Notes under the pieces: generated by a model
Told to the model about the DNA's origin: nothing
Database searches by the model: none
What the model saw: the letters and a program-made list of their open reading frames with translations, nothing else
Shown: in pieces, positions 44,531 through 56,905 of the stretch
Layout: the number at the start of each line of letters is the position of its first letter
How positions within the stretch are numbered: position 1 is the stretch's first letter
Made by a program: the position numbers and the translations under genes
From: Solenopsis invicta
Lineage: Eukaryota; Arthropoda; Insecta; Hymenoptera; Formicidae
DNA length: 64,000 nucleotides
Reading direction: 5' to 3'
NCBI RefSeq assembly: GCF_016802725.1
Contig: NC_052669.1
Span: 11,183,770 to 11,247,769 of the forward strand

Positions 44531-44573
<43 letters not shown>
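44531..44573 (+). repeat. (GA)n microsatellite
   Basis: About 21 uninterrupted GA units. Confidence 0.97.
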
Positions 44574-44575
<2 letters not shown>

Positions 44576-45018
44576 TCACATAAGTTGAAACGTTCTAATT
44601 TGAAATAGTTTTAAATAATTAATCTAACATTTTTAATACAATACCTTTTACTATGTCCGTTATTGACATATCTGCAATACTTTTTCATGCTTTGTTACTT
44701 TAGAGTGAAAAAAAATGTCATAGTATTTTTTAATTAATTAAATTATTTTTTCAAATTTGAAAATTTGCAGATTTTAAATTAACATAATATCTAAAATACT
44801 TAAATAAGAATATTTAAATCAATGAATTATTCGACACAAATATTCTGCTAGTATAGTATTTAATATACTGTACTTTCATAACAATTCATTTACTTTTATG
44901 TCGGAGATCAATTTTTAAGGCTCACTTTTATAACATTATAACATCATTTTATTATTTCATTAAAACAATTGAAGAATTTTATAATGCTTCTTTAATTCTA
45001 TCGTGTGGTTATTCTATT

Positions 45019-45274
45019 GTTGTATTCGATGAGACGAGCACACAAAACACTCGCGAAGTGAAGAACGAACGCACGACACGAAATGATTAGACACTCTTTT
45101 ATAAAAAGGAACACTGACTTTAATCTAATAACTTTGTACAATAAAACCGTAGCGGAATTATTTAGAATATCTTGTGACAGCTCCGCGTTCCAGAACAGAA
45201 CAAAAGCCGGCCGCGCTTCTAATCGAAGTTCCTTTGGCCAGCTTCTCAAGTTCAGCCAAAGAACGGGCATAACA
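45019..45274 (-). repeat. 3' LTR (256 bp)
   Basis: On the minus strand it starts TGTTATGCCCGTTCTT and ends in ..CGAATACAAC. It is about 90% similar by eye to 56906-57167. It is bounded by CTATT on its outer side and a polypurine tract on its inner side. Confidence 0.9.
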
Positions 45275-45859
45275 CTGCCCCTCTTTTTAAAAACTTGTTG
45301 TCCCGACAATCACAAACTCTTCTCACATCTTCGGACCTCTTGTTGTCTCTAGGACCTATCTGAGTGTTACTGCTCACAAGATTCCGAGCCACTTTCTTGG
45401 ATTCAAACGACACTGGAATTATTATTTTTGCTAATTGAAGAAATCCTCCGTTCTCACAGAATAACCTCTTCAAAGAAATCCTTCGAAGAATTCTTCTGAG
45501 GAATCTTTTTTCTTCAAAAACTTCGAGCAAGGGGGGTATCTACCGTGGACCGAATGTCTCGAAAAACACCAAGTTCCTGCCTCGGCACTTGCCCTCAGTC
45601 CCACGGGAAAATCCACGGTTTAAAAACCCGGGGCAAGGCAGTTTTCTTTAAAAGAAGTACTATAGTGATCCTCCACATGAAGAACGTTGTCTCAAAAATT
45701 TCTTATAACTGAAACGAAAAAAAGAAATCCGACGAGTAATCAATTCTAAATAACAAAACCCTGCAAGGAAAATCTTTAAAATCAATCATTCTTTTTCCTT
45801 ATAACTTAAACAAAATTTTAAGATAAAATTTTCCCGCAAAAGACTCAAATCTGACAATT

Positions 45860-46330
45860 TTCTGCTCTACTCTGGGCTCTTGCCTCAGGTTACCGAGCGC
45901 CGTCAGCGTCATTCCCAAACCAACACTTTTCTGGGAGAATAAGAAATCTTAGACTCTTCCGCTCCATTTCCAGCTTTTGCCACAGGTTACCGAGCGTCGT
46001 CCGCATCTACAATCACAATCCACTCGACGACCTTCTGCTCTACCCTGGGTTCCTGCCACAGGTTACCGAGCGTCGTCTCGAGCAATATCAAACAAAAATG
46101 ACGATTTTCTGCTCTCACCCGGGTCTCTGCTTCGGGAAACTGAACTGTTCGTTGCGAATCCATTCTCTTGTGCTAATTCAAGAAATTCTAAAAAAAGAAT
46201 TAAAACCCATTCTCAGTTTCCGAAGAAAGAACGATTCTCCAAACTCGTCCTCCAAGGCGTGGACTTCCAGGGAAGCACGATTTCCTGCTCTACCCCGGGC
46301 TCTTGCCACGGGTTACCGAGCGTCGCCCGT
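45860..46330 (-). repeat. Spaced direct repeats in the 3' part of the LTR element
   Basis: The + strand words ctctacyctggg, gccacaggttaccgagcg and tcgtc recur at about 45862, 45965, 46036 and 46284, with a partial copy near 46105. The spacing is irregular (about 70-180 bp). The array replaces the region where pol would be expected. Confidence 0.75.
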
Positions 46331-46554
46331 GTCATTCCCAATCCAATACCCTCCAGGAAGAAAAAGGAACGAGAGAACGTCTCTCTCCTCTCCCCTGAGA
46401 CGAAATTTTAATTTCGAAAAGAAGAAATCCTAAACCTAAAATCGTAACTCTCTCCCACATCCTTTATTTTAAATTATTATACAAAACCTAAACTGAAACA
46501 TTCTCTACTTCTTTATTTTCCCCTTTTTGAGAAAAATTATGTTCTTGAATAGTT

Positions 46555-46794
46555 TTAATTGCTTTTGCCCTCAATTGCAGAATGCAAGGAAGTAATTTCC
46601 TCATGTTGAAGAGTGCGTCTCAAAAACCCGTCAGAGATTGCAATATTGAGCACAAGCAATCTTACGCGCACTTCGTGAGAACACTCGGGATAGGCTAAAC
46701 GTGAAAGTCGTTCTAAATCGGCTGCTAACGAAGCCAAATCTTCTCCAAATTCTTGCTTACGATTCGTAAACTGCGCGTAAAAAGTTTGAGTCAT
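46555..46794 (-). pseudogene. Gag fragment of the LTR element (middle/C-terminal part)
   Basis: Eighty codons run from MTQTFYAQFTNRKQEFGEDL through LASLAADLERLSRLAYPECS to DGFLRRTLQHEEITSLHSAI. The pattern of QxxGEsLasla.dLerL..lAYP....evRd......fi..L.D..l...l is the capsid-like part of insect Ty3/gypsy gag. The frame ends before any Cys/His knuckle. The N-terminal part is separated by the Penelope insertion. Confidence 0.75.
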
Positions 46795-46984
46795 ATGATC
46801 TTCCCCAAACGTAACTCGAGTTTAGATTTAATTTTTCCAAAACTAAAATCTTCTAATAAGAAATGAGACTCGTGAAATTAAAACAATAAAAATAAAATAA
46901 AATGGCTAATACGAGTCGGGCGCGGGTAATAGTGCGCAGAAAATAATAATCACTGGTTTACAAGTAAAGAGACATAATTTAATT

Positions 46985-47022
46985 TCGAACGTTTTGGCTC
47001 TTGCTTTGAGCCATCTTCAGCG
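46985..47022 (-). ncRNA. Hammerhead-ribozyme-like motif of the Penelope-like element
   Basis: The minus strand reads CTGAAGA (core box CTGANGA), a hairpin GGCTC-aaagcaa-GAGCC, then AAAAC where the core needs GAAAC, then GTTCG. Hammerheads are known in Penelope-like elements at this position, between the ORF end and the terminal repeat. Here the G12 equivalent is changed to A, so cleavage activity is doubtful. Stems I and III were not modelled. Confidence 0.55.
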
Positions 47023-47093
47023 TACAATCTCTTCAGTAAAGCAACCGATAATGAGGCGGAGCGCTTTTTTGTTAGAAAGTTGTCGAGAAATAG

Positions 47094-48557
47094 CCCAGTT
47101 AGAAATAGTTTTTCGAAACGATGTTATTTTGATGTCGAAAATGCAAGTCGAAAATTTTTGAAATTTTTATTAATTTCGATGGATTTTTAACTCCAATTTC
47201 GAGTAATTTTCGATTCGACATCGAAACGATATCGAAACGATATCGAGGAGCTATTTTGATATTTTTCGAGAACATCTCGTCAAACACGAAAAAATAATTT
47301 TTTCTTTTTAAAGAATTATTTCTGACTAGGCAAAATAATTGAAAAATCGAGATCGTTTCGATATTGGTTCGAGATAGTATTATTGCTAAAGGTATTTTTT
47401 TTATTTTTGTGTATTTAAGATAATAACACTTTTGATTAAATTTATTTTTTCAAAAATTGTTTTATTTTCATCGCTTTATTAAAAATAGATTATTTGATTA
47501 AGATTATCTAATCGGAGTACATGTGCTTTGGTTAATTTGATCAAACACAGAAGGTATATCATGCTGCAACAATTCTATTTCAAAATAAACATCGGAAGAA
47601 AAATATAGTTTATAAACGTATGTATTGTAATAACTTTGGTATACAAAAAAGATAAAACTAGAAAAATCGGTTTGCGAAGAAAGACATCATTAGCTCTATT
47701 GCTGATAAAAATTTTTCTGAGATATACTTTTTATACGAATTACAGAATATTTTTCAAAAATATTAAATAATTAAGTTTTTTTTTTAATTCTTCATGTATG
47801 CATAAATTCTGAAATATTCTAATATTCTATAAAAAAACTGAGAAATTTTCTAAAAACTATAAAATATTACAGAAATTTTGAAAAATTCTGAAAATGACTA
47901 AAAAATATCTGAAAATTTTGAAAATTATATTATTTAAAAATTTGAGACAAGTTTATATACTTTAATGAAAACTTTTCTTGGAATTTTTCTGATCTTCTGT
48001 ATAACATATTTTTTAGAATAGTTCTCAGATTTTTTAATGTAAACTTTAGAATATTTAAAAATACACATATATATGAAAAATTCGGAGAAAAAATATGGAT
48101 TTTTCAATATTTCTAAAGTGTTCCAATTAATATAAAAATTCTGAAAAAAATTTTAGATAACTAATAAAATTATTGTTCAAATCGATGTCGAATGACGTTG
48201 ATTTTATAAATCATTACATGTGAAAATCATTCCATTTTTCTTTCATGTAATAAATAATAAAAATGAACGATGAAAAAATAGAAATGCAGTTAGTTAATTT
48301 TTTTTTTTTTGCATTATCGCATCGTCGAATTGATGTCGAATCGATATCGATTCGATTTTTAAACAAATTTTTCCAGAATATAAGATTATTTATTACATAT
48401 ACATTCCAAAAATATTAAAAAATGTATGAAACTTCCTATATTCTCTTTATATACGCAACTTTTGGTTACTCAAAAATGTTATAGTTTTGACGTAAGTTTC
48501 GAATCAATCTTAACGATGTTGAAACGACATCGTTTTGAGGAACTATTTTTGACTGGG
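47094..48557. mobile_element. 1.46-kb TIR element with repeated cgaaacgatatcg words
   Basis: The left end CCCAGTTAGAAATAGTTTTT is mirrored by ggaactatttttgactggg. Beyond the ends the word cgaaacgatatcg and its variants (gaaacgacatcg) recur near 47115-47360 and 48300-48540, giving a self-similar AT-rich element. It lies in the 3' part of the Penelope-like element, whose sequence resumes on both sides. No transposase is evident. Confidence 0.7.
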
Positions 48558-48959
48558 AGTCAAGTTGTTCGGCTCGAGAGTGATCGGCATGGCTCAAACT
48601 ACGAAATAAAAAGTGTGAATCACGGGAAATAACTAAGAGAAAAGAGCTCATCTCAAAATCGGCAATTGTCACAAATAAAAGTAATCCATGGTATTAATAA
48701 GATTCTTATCACAATAGATATATAAAGACATAATCTGCTCGAGCGGTGAGCACGTCCAGTGTGTGCGAGAATCAAAAATATACTAAGCGAAATTAGGATT
48801 GCTGCAGGTCGAACCGATGAATACAGAAATAAATGTGGTTTACGAGAATGAAACACGAGAATGAAAATAAATATAAAGAAAGATATGGTAAGCACAAGAG
48901 TAAGAATAAATACAGAAATAAATAAGGTGAGCACACGGATCATAAGTTATTGACGATAC

Positions 48960-49314
48960 ACAGATAAGCATGGTGTAGGCAATTGGTGACTCATTGTAAA
49001 TTAAGGTCATTACGTTGTTGTTTGATATATAAAACTTCCGAAATAAGTCGCTTGTAATAAAATCTTTCGTCAAAGTTCTTTCATTCAAATTCGTGACCGA
49101 AATCCAATCTGTAATCCGTAATGACTGAGTGAGAAGAAATGTCTCTACGAATATGATTGCGATGCTCGGAGATGCAAGTTTTTAAATGTCTGCTTGTTTG
49201 TCCAACATATAACGCGTCACAATCCCAACAAGAGATTTCGTAGATGACATCTTTACGGGAGGAAGATGGAAGGACATCCTTCTGAACTTTGATAAATTTA
49301 CAGAGTTTGTTCAA
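48960..49314 (-). pseudogene. Penelope GIY-YIG endonuclease domain
   Basis: The minus strand reads SSRKDVIYEISCWDCDALYV then GQTSRHLKTCISEHRNHI. This contains a GIY-YIG-type core (VIYEI...LYVGQT), the conserved Arg (TSR.L..RI region, here TSRHLKT) and EHR. The short Cys-x2-Cys linker (CWDC) is typical of Penelope endonucleases. The frame then stops, and the C-terminus DERFYYKRLISEVLYIKQQR continues in another frame. Catalytic residues of the motif are present but the gene is split. Confidence 0.85.
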
Positions 49315-49398
49315 ACTGTAAAAGGCAATTTTTATGTCGGAATTTCTAAAAATGTTTTAAAATCTGTCTGATATTAGAGGGAAAAGAGGAATAGTAAA

Positions 49399-49737
49399 TC
49401 AGATGGTTTTCTCAATTGTATTCGAAGTGTTGCCAAGAGCTTGTTTTTTAGACTTTTTCGAAAAAAAGCATCTAATTGTAAGTCGCTCATGAATAATTTC
49501 GAAAATGAAATCTAGGGGATAGTCATTGTTCAAAAGGATGTTAATGAGTTTCAAATGATTCCCGTGGAACCTCGGATGAGACAGAAGAAAAGCCCGGTCG
49601 ACAAGGCCCATGACGACAGCGCGTTTCTGAGAGACAGGGTGCCAAGAACGAAAGTTGAGATACCGTCCTGAGAATGTCGGTTTATGGTACCAATCGAATT
49701 CAATAATCTTGTCATTAAGAATAATGATAGTAAGTAG
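49399..49737 (-). pseudogene. Penelope reverse transcriptase, C-terminal part
   Basis: The minus strand from 49732 reads LNDKIIEFDWYHKPTFSGRY, LNFRSWHPVSQKRAVV and MGLVDRAFLLSHPRF, ending with NDYPLDFIFEIIHERL. This is the thumb and connection region of Penelope reverse transcriptase. Its 5' continuation (NFLDTTI) is at 54540, on the other side of the 4.78-kb insertion, with TAGTA at both junctions. Confidence 0.85.
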
Positions 49738-50069
49738 ATATAGTAGGCCGGTTCTAACTCAATTTGGAGTGGGAAAGGGGGAAGAAAGGGGAGGAGAAGA
49801 GAGGGAAGTTTTCCTTTTTTTAATTAATTAAATTAATATCAAGCAATTAATTAAAATAATTTTTATATCAAGGTATTAATTAAAATAATTTTTTTATTTT
49901 AGACTATTAATTACAATAACTTTTATATTAACCTATTAATTAAAAAAAATTTTATATTAACTTATTAATTAAAATAATTTTATATTAACTTATTAACTTA
50001 ATTTTTATATTATATTATTAATCAAAATAGTTTTTATATTAATTTTACGTCAATTTATTAAAAATTTAA

Positions 50070-53000
50070 AATAAAATAACAAATTTTGGAGAAATTGCCC
50101 CACCACCGTTACCCTAAGTCCCACGAATAGTTTTCTCTCTCGTTCTCTCTCTCTCTATTGTACATAGTTTTCTCTCACACTCACACACGTTATGTTCTTG
50201 TTCATATAGTATGACTAACGCTTTATCTTTTAAGGCAATGATCAGGTATAGGAAAAGATAATGTTGAAGACATTTTTACATTTTTTCATTCTTTTATATT
50301 TATTTGCCATGTAATGCATCATGTACAATAGTATCTAAAGCGTAAGCTAACATTTCACATTCTAAAAGCGAGGTTTTATCATATTTTTCTCGCAAGAGTT
50401 TTACTGCATCACATTTATTATTAACCTAATTTTGACGTAAAAGAGATACAAAAATGTTTATATTTTTTGCTCACTGTGTATGTATATTGATATAAAGAAC
50501 AATATATATGTTCAACATAATGTTCAAGTTCAAGCAGAAAAAGAACAGTTTTTGGTTTCAAATACATACAAATATCACGTAATGGTTAGTTTAATAATAT
50601 TTTCATTACGTAGTTTAATGAGTTGTACAATGAGATCTTGAATTGGTAATACTGAGGAAAGCGAAGTCGACTGCACGAATCGCTCAATGTCCATACGTTT
50701 CTGGAACTGTGCTGTCTACGTTGCATGAGGTAAGATTATTTGATTATCTCGGTTGTCACCAATAAGTATCTCCACAAACGATGTAGGTCCCACGCTGATT
50801 CCTATGTCGAGATATTTATACGTTGTGGACGTCAATGCCAATCTCCTCCCCAAAATGCGAGGTGTATAGCGTGGCGATGTTCTGTAAATAAAAATATGGA
50901 TGTGAGCGGAAAAAATATATAAAAAGTGTATAAAGGATACTTACGATTTCTCGCATGCTACGATCGGAACGTAACAATTTGCTATTTTTTCTCTCGTATT
51001 TTTGTGAGTTATTCACTGAGCGACTAATGCGTTAACGTTTTTAGAGTTCTTTTTATTTTGCAATCACCACCACCGCATCGACAATTAAATGAGGAAATTA
51101 TATATTTTGTGATGAGATCATACACGTATTCAAAACGCAACTCATACAAGCGCTGACAGATGAGATCACAGAATGGTATAATTCAATTTTGACATGTCTG
51201 AATATAATTTGATACCACGATGAAATCATGTAGAAAGTACTGTAATTTTGTATTTTCAGCGTAATAACGTAACACAATGTAAACTATATGTTTTATGTAT
51301 CGCTTTTGCAAACAGTATTCTATGGGGCATATAGAAAATTCAGATTTCATCAGTAACAGTGAAAATTATATTCTGTCTCTTTATTTTCAATATTATTATT
51401 TATATTTTACGCTTTCCACGTTCTATAAGACAAAAACAATCTGCCACGGTTGTCGTCAAGCATTAACTCCACGTCATCTGATTTTTTCATTAATAGCTTG
51501 CCAAACGTCAAAGGATACTTTTGTGAAAGTACAGCTTGAAATCACTTTTGTCGTAATATTGATATAAAAATTAATGTATACATATACATGTTTAATGCAA
51601 TGGTCAAACAAAGAAAAATACAATTTTTTACCTCAAATACATTCAATTATCGCGTAATATTAATTTTCGTAAGAATAACGTTTTTGTAAACATTCATTAT
51701 ATCATCACTTATTCTAGTACATGCTATTGCAAAATATGCAAAATTAGTGGCTTCTTACAGCGGCTCGTAAATTTATAATTGGTTTTAAACGTCAAAATCT
51801 TTGACAATATAAAATATGTAAAGTGTGGACGACACTATGAAATGAGGTCATTACATAAGTTGTTTCAACGTTACAATGTTTCACCAACCAATAGTTATAG
51901 AGGAGAAGAGGATAATATGACACCTATTTTGATTTTATTGAATAACTTTGTTTATAATTAATATTTTTTATTGAAATTTGAACGCTTACATTTGTCAAAG
52001 TATTGTTTGACAGATTCTAGACTGAAAATAATAAAATACTTATTATTTGAGACGTGATTTATAAAAATCTAATGTACTGTATAATTGGTGGAAGAAGAAT
52101 AGTGGTTGTAAAATGGATATTCATAAAAAATAATTTTAAAAATTAATTTAGTTTAAAAGAAACGCAGTACTTTGTCAACAAATTGTATATTTTTAATTTT
52201 CCATTGTTTAGAATTTTCCTGATTTAGAATTTTTTTTGTGTTCAGAAACTTTAGAAATACCATTAGAAAGTTTATTAGAAATATTATTTTATCCCTGTTT
52301 AACATTAAGAGGATGCTATAGTGACCGAAGAATTTTCTCGGCACTGCAGATTATTTTTTGAGGGAGACCAGGCTATCGCTCTTTGTCCAACGCATAGATC
52401 TGTCTTTGTTTTTTGATTCGCCATCTGCAAAAAATCCTATCAACTGCAGTCACTGCTCTGCTTGCCATTGTTTACGTGCGTTAAACGAAATTTGTACACA
52501 TACAGCTGATTACATGTTAAACTTTTTTGTTAGGCTTTTGATTGGAATGACACATAGTCAGTGTTGTTTGTTAGAGTTTTCTGAAGTCCGGGCTGGTCTC
52601 ATTTCATACATACCAGCTACAAAACGTCAGTAAATGACAAAAGTTAACCTTGCTTAACAGATTTACGAGCCAAAAATAAATAAATTTTTAACTTTTTGTT
52701 CTATTTTCTTGTAAAATTTACCAGTCCGGACTTTGTTTTTGTGCGTACTTTTATTTTGTAAAAGGAGTTTGTGATCTGTAGAGCCAATTCGAATATTAAT
52801 GAACATTGTAATGTGTTGGTAATTTCCGTCAGTATAGCATATTCTCTTAAACAACAAGCATAAAATGATCTTTCTAATGTTTCTAAACACCTTGTAGAAT
52901 GATAATCGATTTATCGAAGAAATATTTTGATATAAAAATTTTGCTTAAAAAACCATATTAACAAAATTCTATGTTATTGTTTTAACTTTATATAATTTGA

Positions 53001-53580
53001 AATGTATACAGCTGAATAAAAAGTTAAATAATAAAAAAAAAACATTTGAGTGTATGTACCTTCGTGTGATAATACACTCAAGTTTAAGAATAATGAGAAA
53101 GTGTACGTAATTAAAGGTTAAAAGTGTATCTTGAAAAAAGTTTAAAAGTGCTCAAAAATTAAAATGCTTTATAACAATTGTCAATCGTTATGTATTGACA
53201 TATTAGCATCACTAAAAAACGGCGAGCTACTAAACGAATAACTCCATAAGCAGTTGTTAGAATATGTCACCTAATAACGGAAATAATAGGAATAGCCATA
53301 TTGTCGACAGTAGCCATAATACGCTTTTCTCTACCAAAGTATTTTTGAAAAATGTTCTTTTTCTTCTATAAAACAACCGCATTTCCGCGTATGCCAGAGC
53401 TGTTACTAATAAACGCGATAAGCAAAAATTATCGACATTTCTGTTAATTTTTTTTTTGCGAACAGACATTCAGACGTCGTATTACACAAGATGTTAACGT
53501 ACAGCTTAATACAAAAATCTGTAGCATTTTGAACGGCCCGACTCACTAACTCTTACAAATCTATATATTGAAAATCATAT
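50070..53580. other. Interior of the 4.78-kb element, no gene recognised
   Basis: Mostly AT-rich. The 91-codon + frame at 52358-52633 (MRETRLSLFVQRIDLSLFF...) has a Cys-rich patch (CSHCSACHCL) but no domain I know. The preceding words taagaggatgctatagtga also occur at 39323, so this is repeat DNA. The 90-codon frame at 51295 is likewise unassigned. Confidence 0.4.
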
Positions 53581-53583
53581 ATA

Positions 53584-53964
53584 CAGGGTGATTCAGAACG
53601 ACCCATGTGTCCCTGTAAAGACGTGTTCTTGGATAAATTCTGAGACGATTTTTCCTGTACGAAAATTTTGTCCGACGCTTACTTTTTGAATAATAAGAGG
53701 ATAAAGTTAGCAAATCACGGGCCGTGTACACATGGTAGACAAAGGCGGCGCAACTCACCGTCCGACGCGGGCGCTTACCCGTATCGGACGGTGAGTTGCG
53801 CCGCCTTTGTCTACCATGTGTACACGGCTCGTGATTTGCTAACTTTATCCTCTTATTATTCAAAAAGTAAGCGTCGACAAAATTTTAGTACAGGAGAAAT
53901 CGTCTCAGAATTTATCCAAGAACACGTCTTTACAGGGACACATGGGTCGTTCTGAATCACCCTG
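53584..53964. mobile_element. 381-bp near-perfect palindromic MITE
   Basis: TA flanks both sides (53582-53583, 53965-53966). The left end CAGGGTGATTCAGAACGACC is the exact complement of the right end. The two arms are almost identical to the centre at about 53773 (gacgcgggcgcttacccgt). The high arm identity indicates a recent insertion. Both strands show the same 95-100-codon frames because of the palindrome. These are not genes. Confidence 0.92.
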
Positions 53965-53982
53965 TATATATCGATAAGACAG

Positions 53983-54099
<117 letters not shown>

Positions 54100-54530
54100 G
54101 TCTGTAAGCACTTTATCCAACTACATTAGAGAATTCAAACTTTCTGAAGATTGTCGTACAGTGCTTGCTATCTAAAATTAATAAAATTGATAGTAACATT
54201 AATTAGTAAAATTAATATAAAAATTATTTTGTTTAATAGTATAATATAAAATAGTATAATATAAAAATTAAGTTAATAGGTTAATATCAAATTATTTTAA
54301 TTAATAGGTTAACATAAAATTTAATTTAATTAATAGGATAATATAAAAATTATTTTAATTAATTGCTTGATATAAAAATTATTTTAATTAATTGTTTGAT
54401 ATTAATTTAATTAATTAAAGAGGGAGAAACCTCCCTTTTTCCCCCCTCTTTCTCTTCCCTTCCCCACCCCAAATTGAGTCCCCAATTGAGTTAGAATCGG
54501 CCTACTATGTCTATTGTAGTATCCAAGAAA

Positions 54531-55713
54531 TTAAGCACCTTTGTTGCCCATCTCCATGGTGAACTGTAATCGAGGGTGGAAAGAGTTAAAATATTTAAGC
54601 GTACAGTTCACCTTATCAGAGGGGATCGCCATAGCAATGTCGTATCTAAGAAAAAAGGAGACATGAAAATTAAGGATTTTAAGCAGTTTTGTCCCCAGAT
54701 TCTGCAGCACCAAGTCTGCAATGACCGGAGACAGCGGAGAGCCCATTGGCGTACTAAAGTTTTGTTTGTATACGGTGTTATCAAATTTGAAATAGGTAGA
54801 TTCCAACACGAACCAAACAGCATTCACAAAATCCATTTTGAGAATGTTGCAGTTATTGGAAATGTATTCCTACCTATTAGATAAATTGTTTACGGCAAGC
54901 TCGATAGCAATGTTGGTGAAGAGGGAAACAACATCGAGAGAAACATGAATATAACCTTCATTGAGTTGCTTATCTGTAAGTCTTTTAACAAGCTGAAAAC
55001 TGTCACTGATATTACTATTCGCTATTGGTATGCTATTTGATATGATGGAATGTAAAAAGCTGGCCAAGGAGTGCAACGGCCCATCAATGGACGACACAAT
55101 AATTCGCAGAGGGTGATCCTCTGTATGTAACTTTGGTAGGCCCTCGGCAGTATTCCATTACTGCTGTAAAGAGATTTGTATTTTGCGTGAGAGATGTACT
55201 CAGAGTTTCTCCATCCCGCCAGCAACAGTCTAGATTCGTTCGTAATTTGACGAGTAGGATCCTTAGCCACTCTTGTGTGTTTTATTATCCGAAAGCGACC
55301 ATCTTGCTTCTGTAATCCGAACGATCTAAGGCTACTGTTACATTGCCCTTATCAGCTCTGGTGAGAATCAGATCCGGGTTATCAAGAAGAAATTCTTTGA
55401 TTCTTGCGATAAGTTTGAAAAAAGATAACTCGGAAACAGAAGCAAAAACCGATTTTAATTCATTGATGACAGGAATGGCATGATTCCTAATGTCAAGATA
55501 TAAAGAAACTAGTAGTCTTTTGATATTATTTTCAATGCTTTTAATAAATTCAAAAAGAATTTTCTTGCGATCGTGACACGGGAAAGAAAAACTGTCACCC
55601 AGTTGTAGGAGACATTGAATATCCGTGAGGATATCTATATAGGATATCCGTGGGGATATAGACATAATTAAATTATGTCTCTTTACTTGTAAACCAGTGA
55701 TTATTTTCTGCAC
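54531..55713 (-). pseudogene. Penelope reverse transcriptase, N-terminal and palm parts
   Basis: The minus strand reads MSISPRISYIDILTDIQCLL (from about 55680) to DNPDLILTRADKGNVTVALD, then NGILPRAY, HVSLDVVSLFTNI (catalytic motif A), NFSTPMGSPLSPVIADLVLQ (motif B) and LRYDIAMAIPSD, followed by NFLDTTI. Motif C should be RYVDDI. Two codons are missing, removing one of the paired aspartates. A stop after NNLSNR and frame changes near 55270 and 54530 also break it. The 3' part continues at 49737. Confidence 0.88.
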
Positions 55714-56025
55714 ACTATTACCCGCGCCCGACTGGTATTTGCTGTTTTATTTTATTTTTGTTGTTTTAAATTTTCTAATTCCGTTATTCCGTCTAGAACT
55801 GAACGCGCTTTTCTCCGTAAATTCGAACTAACGCGACCGCTTTCTTAGAATTTTCCCAATTATTCGCCCGCGCGATTAATTCAAATTGCGTAAATTATTT
55901 GCGCAGCAGAACACTTCTGTCGAAAATATCTATATCTAATTTCAAATTGACGCTTGCGTTTCTGGAATCTTGAGGAATCTTCGCGGTAGGAGGACAAAAA
56001 AAGGTAACGACTGTCCTGAAAAATG

Positions 56026-56208
56026 TTATAACCGTTCCTTTAGATGCTGAAGTCCCTCGTCACGTTTCTGAAGCAGCGCCTGCATTTTCTCGTCACGTTG
56101 CCACTGCTTTTGCCTTTTAGCATGAAGCTGACGTAATTCTATAGCGATTGTCCGAAGAGAATTCGTCTCGGTGGAGAGTCGAGGTCTAGCAGGCGTACGA
56201 ACACGCAT
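56026..56208 (-). pseudogene. Gag N-terminal fragment of the LTR element
   Basis: Sixty codons, MRVRTPARPRLSTETNSLRT to LLQKRDEGLQHLKERL, are rich in Arg, Gln, Leu and Glu with a coiled-coil look (RQLHAKRQKQWQRDEKMQAL). It lies about 700 bp inside the 5' LTR, where a gag start is expected. It is followed by a stop, and the next gag part (46794-46555) lies beyond the Penelope insertion. Confidence 0.5.
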
Positions 56209-56880
56209 TCTCTTTCAAAGAGAACGTCCCTCCGCTCTCGCAGGAGTCGCTGCTGTTAAGGCGATGCTGGAGATACCGACTGAACACTATTATTTTTAAT
56301 TTCAGTAAACTTTTTATTGAATTCACAGAATGATAAATCTTTCTCAACAATTAAAGTATTGACAAAAACATAATACGCTGGCTACAATTTGACACGAAAA
56401 ACGGAAAAAAGTTGCAAAACTATGTGCTTCTGTAGTAGTCTCGTGACAATATATATTGCGTATAGAAGTTCTAAACTTTATACTTACAAAATAACCATCC
56501 AGGGTACTGTGAATTACACGTAAGATTGTTAGTGTGCTTTCAAAACGATCCTAGAAGCTTTAGTATAAAAGATATTTCCAATCAAAAATATCGTGTTTAT
56601 GTGTGCGTGCAGAATCGATGTGAGAATCGGTGAAGAGTGAGACAGAGCACTAGTTTAGTTTCTCGATGTTGCATTAGAGGCGCTAAAGTCAAAAGAACAA
56701 GGAAAGATGAGTGCGTTTGACAAAGAGCGCTAGCCTATTCCCCTTACTCTTTGCCTCACACGCGACCCACAGTTCGTAGAAGAAAAATCTGCAGCAATCT
56801 GAAGTACCCACGTCGAGTGAGTTTCACCGTCAGTCCAGCATCGCCTTAAGTCTTCTGAGATATCTATGATCTTTTGTGGT

Positions 56881-56901
56881 CCGAAATTGGACGAACCCCC
56901 A
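56881..56901 (-). other. tRNA-Pro-like primer binding site
   Basis: The minus strand carries TGGGGGTTCGTCC starting 4 nt after the 5' LTR. It resembles the complement of the 3' end of tRNA-Pro (TGGGGGCTCGTCC in family terms), with one mismatch. Position and sequence both fit a reverse-transcription primer site. Confidence 0.7.
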
Positions 56902-56905
56902 AAAT

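Noticed and set aside
45977..46433. Plus-strand frames of 144 and 111 codons
   Set aside because: They run antisense to the LTR element across its direct-repeat array and show no domain.
52358..52633. A Cys-rich 91-codon frame as a new zinc-binding protein
   Set aside because: The cysteines (CSHCSACHC) do not form a spacing I know, and flanking words recur elsewhere in the window as repeat DNA.
53561..53955. Two near-identical 95-100-codon frames on opposite strands
   Set aside because: Both come from the two arms of one palindromic MITE.
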